From positions 124,001-188,000 of the forward strand of contig NZ_JAAVTK010000009.1 of NCBI RefSeq assembly GCF_012275535.1: DNA of 64,000 bases, read 5' to 3'. Every line of letters begins with the position of its first letter. Within the stretch, counting starts at the first letter, position 1. Shown piece by piece: positions 41,341 to 50,130 of the stretch. The notes below the pieces were generated by a model. The model had not been told where the DNA came from and ran no database searches. It saw only the letters and a program-made list of their open reading frames with translations. Both the position numbers and the translations under genes were made by a program. Origin of the DNA: Hymenobacter artigasi (GTDB taxonomy: Bacteria > Bacteroidota > Bacteroidia > Cytophagales > Hymenobacteraceae).

Positions 41341-42585
41341 ATGCAAAAAACGTTAATCACCGCCCTTTTCCTTGGTACCCTGCTGGTTGCTTCGCCATTT
41401 CAGCACGCCCCGGTACAAGCCCAAACAACCAAAGCCGTCAGTGTCATTCCGTGGTTCGCGGTGAAGAACAGCACCATGGTGGTGCAAACCGGCGACAAAG
41501 CAAAGACACTGGACAAAGATGTAACGCTGCCGAACGGAATTCGGGTCGAACATCTCTCGCGCTCCATCGTGCTCACCAACGGCAACCGCGTAAAGCTCAA
41601 GGAAGGCGATATGCTAAGCCTGAACGGCGAGTTTATTCGAAAAAACGCGGCTCCGGAACCAGAAGTTGCCGCAACTCCGGCACCTGCTACCCTTTCGGCT
41701 TCGGCCACAACGCCAGCCGCCGCGCCAGTCCCGGCCCCGGTTTCGGCCCCGGTGCCCACCGCGGCCCCGGCAGCTACGCCGACTTTCACCTACCGCCCCA
41801 CTGCGCCCGTTGATGGCAAGCTGAAAGGCGTGGTAGAGCTCGGGGCCAGCGGCTTTAACCTGTTTATTGTTCGGGCCGATAACCAGCACAACTGGAAACT
41901 CGAAAAATCAGAGTTCGGCAACAGCCTGGTGATGGAAAACATGGCCACGGAGGAGGATGTGCGCAACGGCCTGAAAAGCTACATCGGCAAAATGCTTGAC
42001 TTTGGCGTAGCCGGGCGCGATATTCACTTCATGGTGAGTTCCGGCGCAGCTATGTCGGACGTGACGCGCCGCATTGTGAAGTCGCTGGAGTCGCTCAAGT
42101 ACGTGGTGAACACCGTGACGCCCGAGCGCGAAGGCACCCTGGGCCTCAAAGCCGCCCTGCCAATGCCTTTTGCCGATAAGGCCTTTATGCTCGACATGGG
42201 CTCGGCCAACAGCAAAATTGCGTGGCTGGCGGACGGCCAGCCCCACGTAGAAGACACCTACGGCTCGAAATACTACGAAAAAGACGTGCCCGATGCCACC
42301 GTAATCGCCGATGTGAAGACCAAAGCGGCAAAGGTGCCGGGCAAGTTGCGCAGCACCTGCTTCGTCATCGGCGGCGTACCCTACGAGCTGGCTAAAGCCG
42401 TGCGCCAGGGCCAGGAGCCCTACACCGTACTGAAAGCTGCTGATGCTTATCCGCAGCTTTCGGGGGCCAAAATCAAGTCCGGCCTCAACATCTACCAGGC
42501 CGTGGCGGCGGCTACTGGCTGCCAGCAGTTCGTGTTCGGCTACGATGCCAATTTCACTATCGGCTACTTGCTTTCGCTGCCCTAG
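41341..42585 (+). CDS. Exported two-domain protein: DUF6799-like plus actin-fold (ASKHA/Ppx-like) domain
   Basis: The 414-residue protein has a signal peptide (1-28, cut after QAQ), a DUF6799-like beta domain (about 35-99: VTLPNGIRVEHLSRSIVLTN, LKEGDMLSLNGEF), a Pro/Ala linker (103-148) and a C-terminal domain. That domain shows GVVELGASGFNLFIV (163-177, phosphate-1-like, D replaced by E), FMLDMGSANSKIAWL (282-295, phosphate-2-like) and VIGGVPYELA (342-351, adenosine-motif-like). Order and spacing match exopolyphosphatase/actin folds. The mature protein has only two cysteines (C340, C394), both conserved in the paralogue at 54264-55265. Function is unknown; an ATP-free compartment makes an inactive, polyphosphate-binding or polymerising role plausible. 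Confidence 0.75.
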   Translation: MQKTLITALFLGTLLVASPFQHAPVQAQTTKAVSVIPWFAVKNSTMVVQTGDKAKTLDKDVTLPNGIRVEHLSRSIVLTNGNRVKLKEGDMLSLNGEFIRKNAAPEPEVAATPAPATLSASATTPAAAPVPAPVSAPVPTAAPAATPTFTYRPTAPVDGKLKGVVELGASGFNLFIVRADNQHNWKLEKSEFGNSLVMENMATEEDVRNGLKSYIGKMLDFGVAGRDIHFMVSSGAAMSDVTRRIVKSLESLKYVVNTVTPEREGTLGLKAALPMPFADKAFMLDMGSANSKIAWLADGQPHVEDTYGSKYYEKDVPDATVIADVKTKAAKVPGKLRSTCFVIGGVPYELAKAVRQGQEPYTVLKAADAYPQLSGAKIKSGLNIYQAVAAATGCQQFVFGYDANFTIGYLLSLP

Positions 42586-42608
42586 CCCACCCGCGGCTAC
42601 CCACTTCT

Positions 42609-42642
42609 ACCGCCTCGTGCCCATTGGGACGGGGCGGTTTTT
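42609..42642 (+). terminator. Rho-independent terminator with bulge
   Basis: The stem ACCGCC pairs with GGCGGT around a smaller inner CCC/GGG stem, with six T residues after it. It lies about 25 bp past the actin-fold gene. Confidence 0.75.
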
Positions 42643-42743
42643 TGTGGCCAGCCCCGAACGCGTTTTCCAGAGCACCGGGCTTGCTGGCCGGATAATGCCG
42701 TTCTTTGATGCCTCATTCCGTATTCACGGCCTTTTTAAGTTGC

Positions 42744-44153
42744 ATGGCAAAATCCCGTTTACTCCTCGTTGCTATTATGGTGCTGCTGGCTGGTGTGCTC
42801 ACCGTGCTCGCCGCCAACCAAATGCTGGTCCTGTCGCCCGCCGTACCCGTGGCCGCCCGCTGGCTGGCCCTGCTGGCCATTGCCGCCGCCGTAGCCCCCC
42901 GCCGCTCCCTTACCCTTTGGATTGTGGTGAGTATGCTGGTCGGCATCGAGCTGGGCCACGATGCACCCGCCGTAGCCATCAGCCTTAAAGTACTGAGTGA
43001 TGCCTTCCTGCGCCTGGTGAAAACCATCATCGCGCCGCTGGTTTTTGCTACGCTGGTCGTAGGCATCGCCGGCCACGCCGACCTCAAGCAGGTGGGCCGC
43101 ATGGGCCTCAAGGCGCTGGTTTACTTTGAAGTCGTGACCACGTTTGCGTTGTTCATCGGCCTGGCGGCCATCAACTTCACCCACGCCGGCCGGCTCGATG
43201 CAAATGTGCTGGCCGCTGCCCGCGCCGCCAACACCTCCGATGAAGCCAAAACCCTGGCCGTGGCCGGCCCCCAAACCGCCGCCGACATCATCCTGCACAT
43301 CTTCCCCGAAAACATTGCCAAATCGGTAGCCGAGGGCCAGGTCCTGCAGGTCGTTATTTTCGCTATTCTGTTCGCCATCGGGCTGGCCATGACGCCGGAG
43401 CGCCCGCGCCGCGTGATGCTGGAATTCTGCGAAAGCCTGTCGGAAGTCATGTTCAAGTTCACCAACGTGGTGATGTATTTCGCGCCGCTGGGCGTGGGCG
43501 GGGCCCTGGCCTACACGGTGGGCAAAATGGGCTTTGCGCCGCTGCTCAATGCCTTGCAGCTGCTGCTCACCCTTTATGGGGCGCTCATTGCCTTCGTGCT
43601 GCTGGTGCTGCTGCCGGTGGCGCTGCTGGCGCGCCTGCCGCTGCGCCGCTTCATTGCGGCCGTGGCCGAGCCGGTTAGCATTGCCTTCGCCACCACCTCG
43701 TCGGAAGCGGCGCTGCCGCGCGCCATGGAAGCCATGGAAAGCATTGGGGTGCCGCGTCGCATCGTGGCATTCGTGATGCCCACCGGCTATTCCTTTAACC
43801 TCGATGGCACTACGCTGTACCTCTCCCTGGCCGCCGTATTTGTGGCGCAGGCCGCTGGCATCCCCCTCACCTTTGGCCAGCAATTGCTCATGGTGTTCAC
43901 GCTGATGCTCACCAGCAAGGGCGTGGCGGGCGTGCCCCGCGCCTCGCTGGTCATTTTGCTGGCCACGGTGGCGTCGTTCAACCTGCCGGCCTGGCCGGTG
44001 TTCATCATTCTGGGCATTGATGCCCTGATGGATATGGCCCGCACGGCTGTCAACGTGCTCGGCAACTGTTTGGCTTCGGCCGTCGTAGCCCGTTGGGAAG
44101 GCGAGTTTGTGGACGACTACCAGGGCCCCGACCCGGCGGCTATCGCACAATAG
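42744..44153 (+). CDS. Dicarboxylate/amino acid:cation symporter (SLC1/DAACS)
   Basis: The 469-residue inner-membrane protein starts at 42744 (MAKSRLLLV). It has the family features: FATTSSEAALPRAMEA (serine-rich re-entrant loop HP1) and GYSFNLDGTTLYLSLAA (the NMDGT-type sodium site). A final set of helices reads GVAGVPRASLVILLATV, the tip of HP2. It imports a dicarboxylate or acidic/neutral amino acid with sodium or protons; the substrate is not certain. It stands alone between two unrelated genes. Confidence 0.93.
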   Translation: MAKSRLLLVAIMVLLAGVLTVLAANQMLVLSPAVPVAARWLALLAIAAAVAPRRSLTLWIVVSMLVGIELGHDAPAVAISLKVLSDAFLRLVKTIIAPLVFATLVVGIAGHADLKQVGRMGLKALVYFEVVTTFALFIGLAAINFTHAGRLDANVLAAARAANTSDEAKTLAVAGPQTAADIILHIFPENIAKSVAEGQVLQVVIFAILFAIGLAMTPERPRRVMLEFCESLSEVMFKFTNVVMYFAPLGVGGALAYTVGKMGFAPLLNALQLLLTLYGALIAFVLLVLLPVALLARLPLRRFIAAVAEPVSIAFATTSSEAALPRAMEAMESIGVPRRIVAFVMPTGYSFNLDGTTLYLSLAAVFVAQAAGIPLTFGQQLLMVFTLMLTSKGVAGVPRASLVILLATVASFNLPAWPVFIILGIDALMDMARTAVNVLGNCLASAVVARWEGEFVDDYQGPDPAAIAQ

Positions 44154-44373
44154 AACTTTTTTAATAACGGCCAAGTTGAATAGCAAGCTTTGCCGGTTAA
44201 TTTTCTACTATTTAAGGGCTTTTTCAGGCTTTTTACCGAGTACATGCCAATAGGTTGATGTAAATCATCTAATTTTACACCTACTCCCCGGCAGGTTGGT
44301 GCTACCGATTTTAAAAAGGCATTTTTTGGTTTTAATATTTGGTTTTTACTATATAAATTTCTACCTTACTCCT

Positions 44374-45033
44374 ATGAAAATTGCTAGTCCCCTCGCATTG
44401 CTGGCACTTTTGCCGATGCTGCTGCTCGCTCCGGCTTGTGTATCGGTCAAGAGCATGATGAAAGGCACGCCGTCGGCCGCCATTTCCAAGCGCCTGCCCC
44501 CGCTGGAAATCCTGGCCGACCAGGGCCCGTTGGCCATGAACGACGGCGCGCTGCCGGAGGACCCGCTGAAATTATTTCAGCAGGAGTGCCGCATAAACCT
44601 GACCGAGCCCACCGACTCAGCCACGTACGGCTACGCCAAGCTCATTGTGAAAAAGGTACGCACCCTGCGCACCGGCCGCGCCGTGCAAGGCCTGCAGGTG
44701 CTCACGTTTATGATTCCCGCCGTGGTGGGCGTGCCCCTGGAATGGTATAAGACGACGCTGCAAGCCGAAGTGCAGGTGAGCGACGCGGCCGGCAACCTGC
44801 TGGGCTCGTACCTCGGCACGGGTACTTCGGAGGTGAAAGTAGCCATGTACCACGGTTATTCGCAGACGGCCGCGCCCCGCCTGGCCGATGTTATCGCCCT
44901 GCGTGGTGCCATGGCCCAGATTCGGCCCCAGCTCGACACCGCCACCACCCGCCTGCGCCCCCTGCTGATGGCCGGCGGCACCGTAGAGAACCCCACCCTA
45001 CCGGCCTCGTCGGTGGTCACGGGCAGCCGCTAA
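44374..45033 (+). CDS. Lipoprotein of unknown function
   Basis: The 219-residue protein starts at 44374 (MKIASPLALLALLPML), because the longer frame lacks a signal. The lipobox LLAPAC gives Cys 22. It contains LPPLEILADQGPLAM and RINLTEPTDSATYGYAKLIV. FMIPAVVGVPLEWYKTTLQAEVQ is followed by GSYLGTGTSEVKV, a pattern seen in small envelope lipoproteins with a beta core. No family is recognised. It follows an AT-rich leader of about 200 bp and is followed by a hairpin that reaches the next gene's promoter. Confidence 0.65.
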   Translation: MKIASPLALLALLPMLLLAPACVSVKSMMKGTPSAAISKRLPPLEILADQGPLAMNDGALPEDPLKLFQQECRINLTEPTDSATYGYAKLIVKKVRTLRTGRAVQGLQVLTFMIPAVVGVPLEWYKTTLQAEVQVSDAAGNLLGSYLGTGTSEVKVAMYHGYSQTAAPRLADVIALRGAMAQIRPQLDTATTRLRPLLMAGGTVENPTLPASSVVTGSR

Positions 45034-45075
45034 TCCAAGACCACCGCAAGCTTCCCCTTATTCTGACTACTATAA

Positions 45076-45130
45076 AAGGCCCGTAGTGCCCCTCCTTCCC
45101 GGTTCCGGGCAGATGGGCGCTACGGGCCTT
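45076..45130. terminator. Hairpin overlapping the next gene's promoter
   Basis: AAGGCCCGTAGTGCCC (45076-45091) pairs with GGGCGCTACGGGCCTT (45115-45130), one mismatch. It follows the lipoprotein gene at 44374. Its last base is the first base of the TATCTTTG promoter element of the next gene. Confidence 0.65.
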
Positions 45131-45137
45131 ATCTTTG
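45130..45137 (+). promoter_or_regulatory. -7 promoter element of the lipoprotein gene at 45146
   Basis: TATCTTTG is a perfect TAnnTTTG match ending 8 bases before the ATG. It abuts the right arm of a hairpin, so hairpin formation could compete with or shape transcription start. Confidence 0.5.
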
Positions 45138-45145
45138 GGCTTGCC

Positions 45146-45724
45146 ATGACCCATCTCCTGCCTTTCCGGTTTTCTGCCATCCTGCTGTTGGGCCTTGGGC
45201 TGCTGCTGCCCGGCTGCTGCGCCAATAATGTGTGCGACTGCCCCGGCGAATCCCAGGCCGATGCCATCAAGCTGGTGTTTTCAAGCAAAGACTTCCCCAC
45301 GAGTACCGACCTCGATAGCATTGTGATAGAGCGCTATCCGTTGGTAATCATTCCGGCCAGTGGTACTAACCCGGGCACCAAGCCCGAAACCGCGACCCTG
45401 ATTCGCTCCGCAGCCCAGGCTTACGACACGATTGTTATCAACAATTCTACGCCGTTTTCCCAGGTCAGCACCGCCAAGCTCGACCAGTACCAGTATTACG
45501 TGCGCTACTTCCCGGCCCTGCCGGCCCCGCGCAGTAAGCTCCCGGCCTTTGCGCTGGTTATCGACAGAGTGACGCTGAAAGGCAATCTGGATGGCAACGG
45601 CTGCTGCACCTGCTACACCAATACGCAAAAGGTCATCACCACGCGCAAGGACAGCACGGCCGGCACCACCACAGCCGAGACAACCAATCTCAAAGACAAA
45701 CCCGTCTTTATCATCACCAAGTAG
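45146..45724 (+). CDS. Cys-rich lipoprotein of unknown function
   Basis: The 192-residue protein starts at 45146 (MTHLLPFRFSAILLL). The lipobox LLLPGC is followed at once by further cysteines (GCCANNVCDCPG), and a second Cys-rich patch lies near residue 152 (GCCTCYTN). These suggest disulfides or metal binding outside the cell membrane. The middle is a beta-type sequence (IVIERYPLVIIPASG). No family is recognised. It has a strong -7 element of its own. Confidence 0.65.
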   Translation: MTHLLPFRFSAILLLGLGLLLPGCCANNVCDCPGESQADAIKLVFSSKDFPTSTDLDSIVIERYPLVIIPASGTNPGTKPETATLIRSAAQAYDTIVINNSTPFSQVSTAKLDQYQYYVRYFPALPAPRSKLPAFALVIDRVTLKGNLDGNGCCTCYTNTQKVITTRKDSTAGTTTAETTNLKDKPVFIITK

Positions 45725-45798
45725 CCCGCCGGGCACTGGCTTGCGTATAGCTACTGCCGGGCTGCAACGTTTGGCCAGGCATTCCTGTTTTCGTTTCT

Positions 45799-48168
45799 AT
45801 GGCTGTTGAACCTACTCTCACGGTGGCGCCGGCGGTGCCCATTGCACCCCAGCCGGCCGCCCCTGCTTCTGCGTTTCCATTTCGGTCCACGCTCAGCCTC
45901 GAGCCGCTGATTGCCTACTGGCATGCGCGCGAAAGCGCCAGCAATGCCGGCGTGGCGCTGCTGGCCCGCGCCATTGGCGAGCAGGTGGCCCAGGCCGCGT
46001 GGAGCCGGGGCCTGCTCACCGACTATTCGGTGCTGGAGTGCAACTGCGACTTGGTGGAAACGCTGATGCTGGCCGTGTTTCCGCCGGCCTCGTTCGCTAC
46101 CGACATCAGCGGCGTGGTGGCCCCCTTCCAACGGCACAGCTTCTACTCCACGCCCCTGTTTGAGGAGGTGATGCTGAACAAGGACCGCACCGTAAAGCAG
46201 CCGCTCAACATCGACCTGCCAACCATGGAGCGGCAGATGGGCCTGATGGCCTACCACCTGATTCTGCACCGCCTGTACGGAGCCGAAATGCCGTCGCTGG
46301 GCACTATTGTGTTCACCGTGCCCGACTATAAAGTGGGGCTGTACCGGCACTACGGGGTCGATTTCAACTCCGATTTTGTGATGGTGCGGGTGGTGGGCGA
46401 GCTGCCCGTGCTCACACCCGAACAGATTGAATTTCTGGTGCATAACCGCCACCGGCCGGAGGTTTGGCACGAGCTGCTGCCGCCCGAGAATTTCGAGCTG
46501 GAAGGGTTCAATCTGCTGCAGCTGGTGGACGTGACCGACCAGGAAATCCTGTCGGAGCTGAAGTATGACCTGCTGGAGCGCGACGTGCTGCAAACCCCGG
46601 CCCGCTTTGAGCAGATTCAGGAGAAGCTGCGGGTGCTGTTTGCGATGCCAACGCTGCAGCTGGGCATTGCGGCTTACGATGAGAAGAAGCGGGCTTTTGT
46701 GGATTTTGGGCGCAAAATCAACCACAGCTTTCTCGCCAAACAGGTGCAGAACCAGTCGGCCAACAGCAGCTTCCGTCAGATTTACGAGCGCCTGCTGCGC
46801 GAGCGCGAGCCGCTGGTGCTCAAAGACGTGGCCAATTCGGACATTCCGAAGGACCTGCGTCAGCAAATTATCACCCTGGGCATTAAGTCGGCCATTCTGG
46901 CCCTGCTACCTTATGGCACCGACACGGTGGGCCTGCTGGAGTTGGGCACGCCCGACGTGAACGGCCTCGATGAGTTTGACATGGACAAGGTGGCGCAGTT
47001 TGTGCCGCTGTTTGCGGTGGCGGTGAAGCGCAACGCCGAGGACCTGCAATCCCGCATTCAGTCCGTGATTCAGCAGAAATTTACGGCCATTCATCCCACC
47101 ATGGAGTGGCGCTTCGCCGATGCGGCCCGCAACCTGCTCACCCAGCTGGATGCCGGCAACCGCACGGCCGAGATGGAAGCCATCGTGTTTGAGGACGTGT
47201 ACCCGCTGCACGGCTCCTGCGACATTCGGGGCAGCAGCACGGTGCGCAACGAGGCCATTCAGGGTGACCTTATCGAGCACCTTACCCTTGCCAACAAGGT
47301 GCTGAAAAAGGCCTCCGAATTCCAGCAGCTTCCCATTCTGGACGAGCTGAAGTTCTACGTGACCAAAAACCTGAAGCGCCTGCGCGAAGGCCTGCTCACC
47401 GGCGACGAGGCAAATATTTACGATTCGCTGAAGCGCGAAGTGGAGCCGCTGTTCGAGTATCTGGCCACGCACACGCCCGAGCTGCGCCCCGTTATCACCA
47501 GCTACTGGAACAACATCGACCCCAAGCTGGGCATTCTTTACAAGCGCCGTCAGGACTTCGAAATCAGTGTGACGACGCTCAACGATGCCGTGAGCGACTA
47601 CCTTGACGAAGAGGAAGATAAGGCGCAGCTGATGTTCCCGCACTACTTCCAGCGCAATAAGACCGATGGCGTAGAGTTCAACATCTATGTGGGCAGTACG
47701 CTGGTGCAGGACAAGCCGTTTGACCTGGTATTCCTGAAAAACCTGCGCCTGTGGCAGCTGCTGACGATGGTGGAAATCACGCGCCGCACCCATGTGCTGA
47801 AAGCAACCCTGCCCGTGCCGCTCGAAACCACGCAGCTCATCCTCATCCACGGGCAGTCGCTGAGCATCCGCTTCCGGCAGGATGAGCGCCAGTTCGACGT
47901 GGACGGAGCCTACAATATTCGCTACGAAATCATCAAGAAGCGAATTGACAAAGCCACCGTGCTGGGCACCGGCGAGCGCCTGACCCAGCCCGGCACCCTG
48001 GCCCTGGTATACGCCCAGACCCGGGAGGCCATGGAATACTACGAGTACATCGACTACCTCCAGGACCGGGGCATGCTGGAGGCCGAGGTGGAGGAGCTGG
48101 AGTTGGAAGAGCTGCAGGGCGTGAAAGGCCTGCTGGCCCTGCGGGTGCGGGTGCGGCTGGTAGAATAA
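45799..48168 (+). CDS. Large GAF-domain protein of unknown function
   Basis: The 789-residue soluble protein has an alanine/proline-rich N-terminus and then long stretches of mixed structure. A GAF-like region (about 300-430) contains IYERLLREREPLVLKDVANS and LLPYGTDTVGLLELGTPDVNG. The C-terminal third carries LQDRGMLEAEVEELELEELQG. There is no kinase, cyclase or HTH output domain, so it may sense a ligand or act as a scaffold. Proteins of this size and layout occur in other Bacteroidota as a conserved unknown. It is a single-gene unit between a lipoprotein and a convergent phosphatase. Confidence 0.65.
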   Translation: MAVEPTLTVAPAVPIAPQPAAPASAFPFRSTLSLEPLIAYWHARESASNAGVALLARAIGEQVAQAAWSRGLLTDYSVLECNCDLVETLMLAVFPPASFATDISGVVAPFQRHSFYSTPLFEEVMLNKDRTVKQPLNIDLPTMERQMGLMAYHLILHRLYGAEMPSLGTIVFTVPDYKVGLYRHYGVDFNSDFVMVRVVGELPVLTPEQIEFLVHNRHRPEVWHELLPPENFELEGFNLLQLVDVTDQEILSELKYDLLERDVLQTPARFEQIQEKLRVLFAMPTLQLGIAAYDEKKRAFVDFGRKINHSFLAKQVQNQSANSSFRQIYERLLREREPLVLKDVANSDIPKDLRQQIITLGIKSAILALLPYGTDTVGLLELGTPDVNGLDEFDMDKVAQFVPLFAVAVKRNAEDLQSRIQSVIQQKFTAIHPTMEWRFADAARNLLTQLDAGNRTAEMEAIVFEDVYPLHGSCDIRGSSTVRNEAIQGDLIEHLTLANKVLKKASEFQQLPILDELKFYVTKNLKRLREGLLTGDEANIYDSLKREVEPLFEYLATHTPELRPVITSYWNNIDPKLGILYKRRQDFEISVTTLNDAVSDYLDEEEDKAQLMFPHYFQRNKTDGVEFNIYVGSTLVQDKPFDLVFLKNLRLWQLLTMVEITRRTHVLKATLPVPLETTQLILIHGQSLSIRFRQDERQFDVDGAYNIRYEIIKKRIDKATVLGTGERLTQPGTLALVYAQTREAMEYYEYIDYLQDRGMLEAEVEELELEELQGVKGLLALRVRVRLVE

Positions 48169-48205
48169 CGCTATACCCAACGCCGTCGGGCTAAGCAAAA
48201 GTGCA

Positions 48206-48898
48206 TCACGACGATGCCCTTTCCTCCTGCATTACGGCCTCTTCCTCGCGCCAGAACAGCTTCAGGCCGGCCCGGAAAGCCACCAGCCACGCCGCGCCGC
48301 CCGCGAAGCCCGCCAGCACATCGGTGGCGTAGTGTGCGTGCAGATACACCCGCGTGAGGCCAATGAGCCCCGCCCACAGCAGCAGCGGGGCCACCCAAAC
48401 CGGCCGCTTAAAATGCCGCGCCAGCAGCCACGCCAGGCACCCGTAAAACGTGAAGCCCAACATGGCATGGCCGCTGGGGAAGCTCAGCCCGAAGGTATGC
48501 AGCAGGGCATTGGAAGGCCGGGGGCGGTTGAAGTAGAGCTTGAGCAGCTGGTTGAGCAGCACGCTGCCGGCCATGGCCAGCAGCATTTCCCAGGCCCCAC
48601 GCGGGTGCCCGGCCCGGCGGATGAGCAGCGGCGCGATGATGCTGGCCGGCAGCAGAAACGGCAGCGCCGCGAAAAACGTGACCATTCGCACGGGCCCGGT
48701 CAGGCCCGGGTGGGCCTGCCGCCAGCCATCCACAATGCCCGAAGCCCAGTTGTCGAGCGCCACCGAATGATGCACGAACACCACCCGCGCCAAGTAAAAG
48801 AACACCGCGAATGCCACGATGAACAGCACCAGGCCAAACAGCACTTCGACGGTGAGCAGGCCAACCAGGGCCAGCAAGCGGGAGGTAAACCGATTCAT
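48206..48898 (-). CDS. PAP2-family membrane phosphatase
   Basis: The 230-residue protein starts at 48898 (MNRFTSRLLALVG), with about five to six membrane helices. The three PAP2 motifs are present in order: KLYFNRPRPS, SFPSGHAM and RVYLHAHYATDV, holding the catalytic histidines and arginine. Such enzymes remove phosphate from lipids such as phosphatidic acid or undecaprenyl pyrophosphate; which one applies here is unknown. Length is normal. It is convergent with the GAF protein gene. Confidence 0.9.
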   Translation of the reverse strand: MNRFTSRLLALVGLLTVEVLFGLVLFIVAFAVFFYLARVVFVHHSVALDNWASGIVDGWRQAHPGLTGPVRMVTFFAALPFLLPASIIAPLLIRRAGHPRGAWEMLLAMAGSVLLNQLLKLYFNRPRPSNALLHTFGLSFPSGHAMLGFTFYGCLAWLLARHFKRPVWVAPLLLWAGLIGLTRVYLHAHYATDVLAGFAGGAAWLVAFRAGLKLFWREEEAVMQEERASS

Positions 48899-48954
48899 AG
48901 CGGGCAAAAAGGCTGATAACAGAAAAGCCGGCAGCTACTTCCAGTACGGGAAAT

Positions 48955-48986
48955 AAAAAAAGCCAGCCCGATGGGGCTGGCTTTTT
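48955..48986 (-). terminator. Rho-independent terminator after tRNA-Leu
   Basis: The stem AGCCAGCCC (48961-48969) pairs with GGGCTGGCT (48974-48982) around GATG, with T/A runs on both sides. Read on the minus strand it follows the tRNA gene directly. Confidence 0.88.
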
Positions 48987-48992
48987 AAAACG

Positions 48993-49074
48993 TGCGCTCG
49001 GGGAGACTCGAACTCCCACACCTTGCGGAACTGCCGCCTGAAGACAGCGCGTCTACCAATTTCGCCACAAGCGC
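48993..49074 (-). tRNA. tRNA-Leu(CAG)
   Basis: Folded by eye: acceptor GCGCTTG with CGAGCGC, D loop with TTGGTAGAC, anticodon stem CTGTC/GGCAG with loop TTCAGGC (anticodon CAG), long variable arm (CC-GCAA-GG) as in class II tRNAs, and T arm GGGAG-TTCGAGT-CTCCC. The discriminator is A and CCA is not encoded, as is common in the phylum. It has a good promoter upstream and a terminator downstream. Confidence 0.95.
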
Positions 49075-49127
49075 AAGCTGGGCTAAAAAACCGCTCATCC
49101 TGGAAGGGTGGCGGCCTTTTGATGCTG

Positions 49128-49159
49128 CAAAGATACAGCGCTGATTTACCGCCACGCAA
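49128..49159 (-). promoter_or_regulatory. Promoter of the tRNA-Leu gene
   Basis: On the minus strand, TTG (49157-49159), a 21-bp spacer and TATCTTTG (49128-49135) match the Bacteroidota TTG / TAnnTTTG promoter. The expected start is about 45 bp before the tRNA, giving a short leader. Confidence 0.6.
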
Positions 49160-49265
49160 CACATAGGCCGTTTTTTTCCTTTGGTCAGGGGTGCCAAATG
49201 GTACCGGCAATTGTTTTTCAGTTACTTGCCGGCCTAATTTATTTTCCTGCACCCCTTATTTTCGG

Positions 49266-49967
49266 ATGGCTTCACCCCCCACAGCCCCTTTTTCAGCCCC
49301 CGTTGCCCCTGAAAAGCTGGTTGGCTTCGACCGGGCCGCCTGGTTTTATGATGCGCTGGCCGCCCTGGTGTTCGGGACTTCGCAGCAGGCAGCCCAGCGG
49401 GCGGCCCTGCGCGGCCTGCCGGGTGGGGCCCCGCACGTTCTCATATTGGGCGGGGGCACCGGCTGGGTGCTGAGCGAAGTACTGCGGCGGGCACCGGCGG
49501 CCACAGTGCTGTACCTGGAAGCATCGCCCCGGATGCTGGCCCGCGCCCGCGCCCGGCTGGTACGTGAGCATCCGCAGGCGGTGGGCCGGGTTGAATTCCG
49601 GCACGGCACCCAGGCGGCCCTGCAACCGGCCGAGCGGTTTGGGGCCATCATCACCTTTTTCGTGCTGGACTGCGTGCCCCTGGCCGACCTTGAGGCGGCC
49701 GTAGCACAGCTGCGCGCCGCCCAGGGCCCCGGAGCCCCGTGGCTGGTGGCCGACTTCAGGCCGGCGCGGCGCGGCTGGCGGCACTGGCTGCTCCAGTTGA
49801 TGTACACGTTTTTCCGGTTCACGACCGGGCTGCGCGCTCAGGAGATGCCCGACCTGCGCACGGCCCTGGACCGGCTTGGGCTGGTGGCCGGGCACCCGCA
49901 GCTTTTTTTTGGTGGAGCGATAGAAGCCCTGATTTTTATGGAAAACCCGGCTACGGCCCAACCTTGA
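49266..49967 (+). CDS. SAM-dependent methyltransferase, class I fold
   Basis: The 233-residue protein starts at 49266 (MASPPTAPFSAP). The longer frame to 49191 is not supported. The SAM-binding motif I is HVLILGGGTGWVLSEVL, with an acidic end to the next strand (YLEASPRML) and a DCVPLADLEAAVAQLR helix after the fourth strand. No motif fixes the substrate; quinone/menaquinone-type or small-molecule methyltransferases are candidates. It lies next to the tRNA and upstream of the M61 peptidase on the same strand. Confidence 0.8.
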   Translation: MASPPTAPFSAPVAPEKLVGFDRAAWFYDALAALVFGTSQQAAQRAALRGLPGGAPHVLILGGGTGWVLSEVLRRAPAATVLYLEASPRMLARARARLVREHPQAVGRVEFRHGTQAALQPAERFGAIITFFVLDCVPLADLEAAVAQLRAAQGPGAPWLVADFRPARRGWRHWLLQLMYTFFRFTTGLRAQEMPDLRTALDRLGLVAGHPQLFFGGAIEALIFMENPATAQP

Positions 49968-50130
49968 TATTTACTAACACTGTTTCACGTAGTTGAAACA
50001 TGATTTTATCATTACCGAGACCGTTTTTTGCAATGATTACCCTTATTTTATTGTAAATTTTCTGCAACTTTGTATTCCACATCGTTCGCGACTTTCTATT
50101 GCATTACTTGTTTCCTTATTATTTCTGCCC

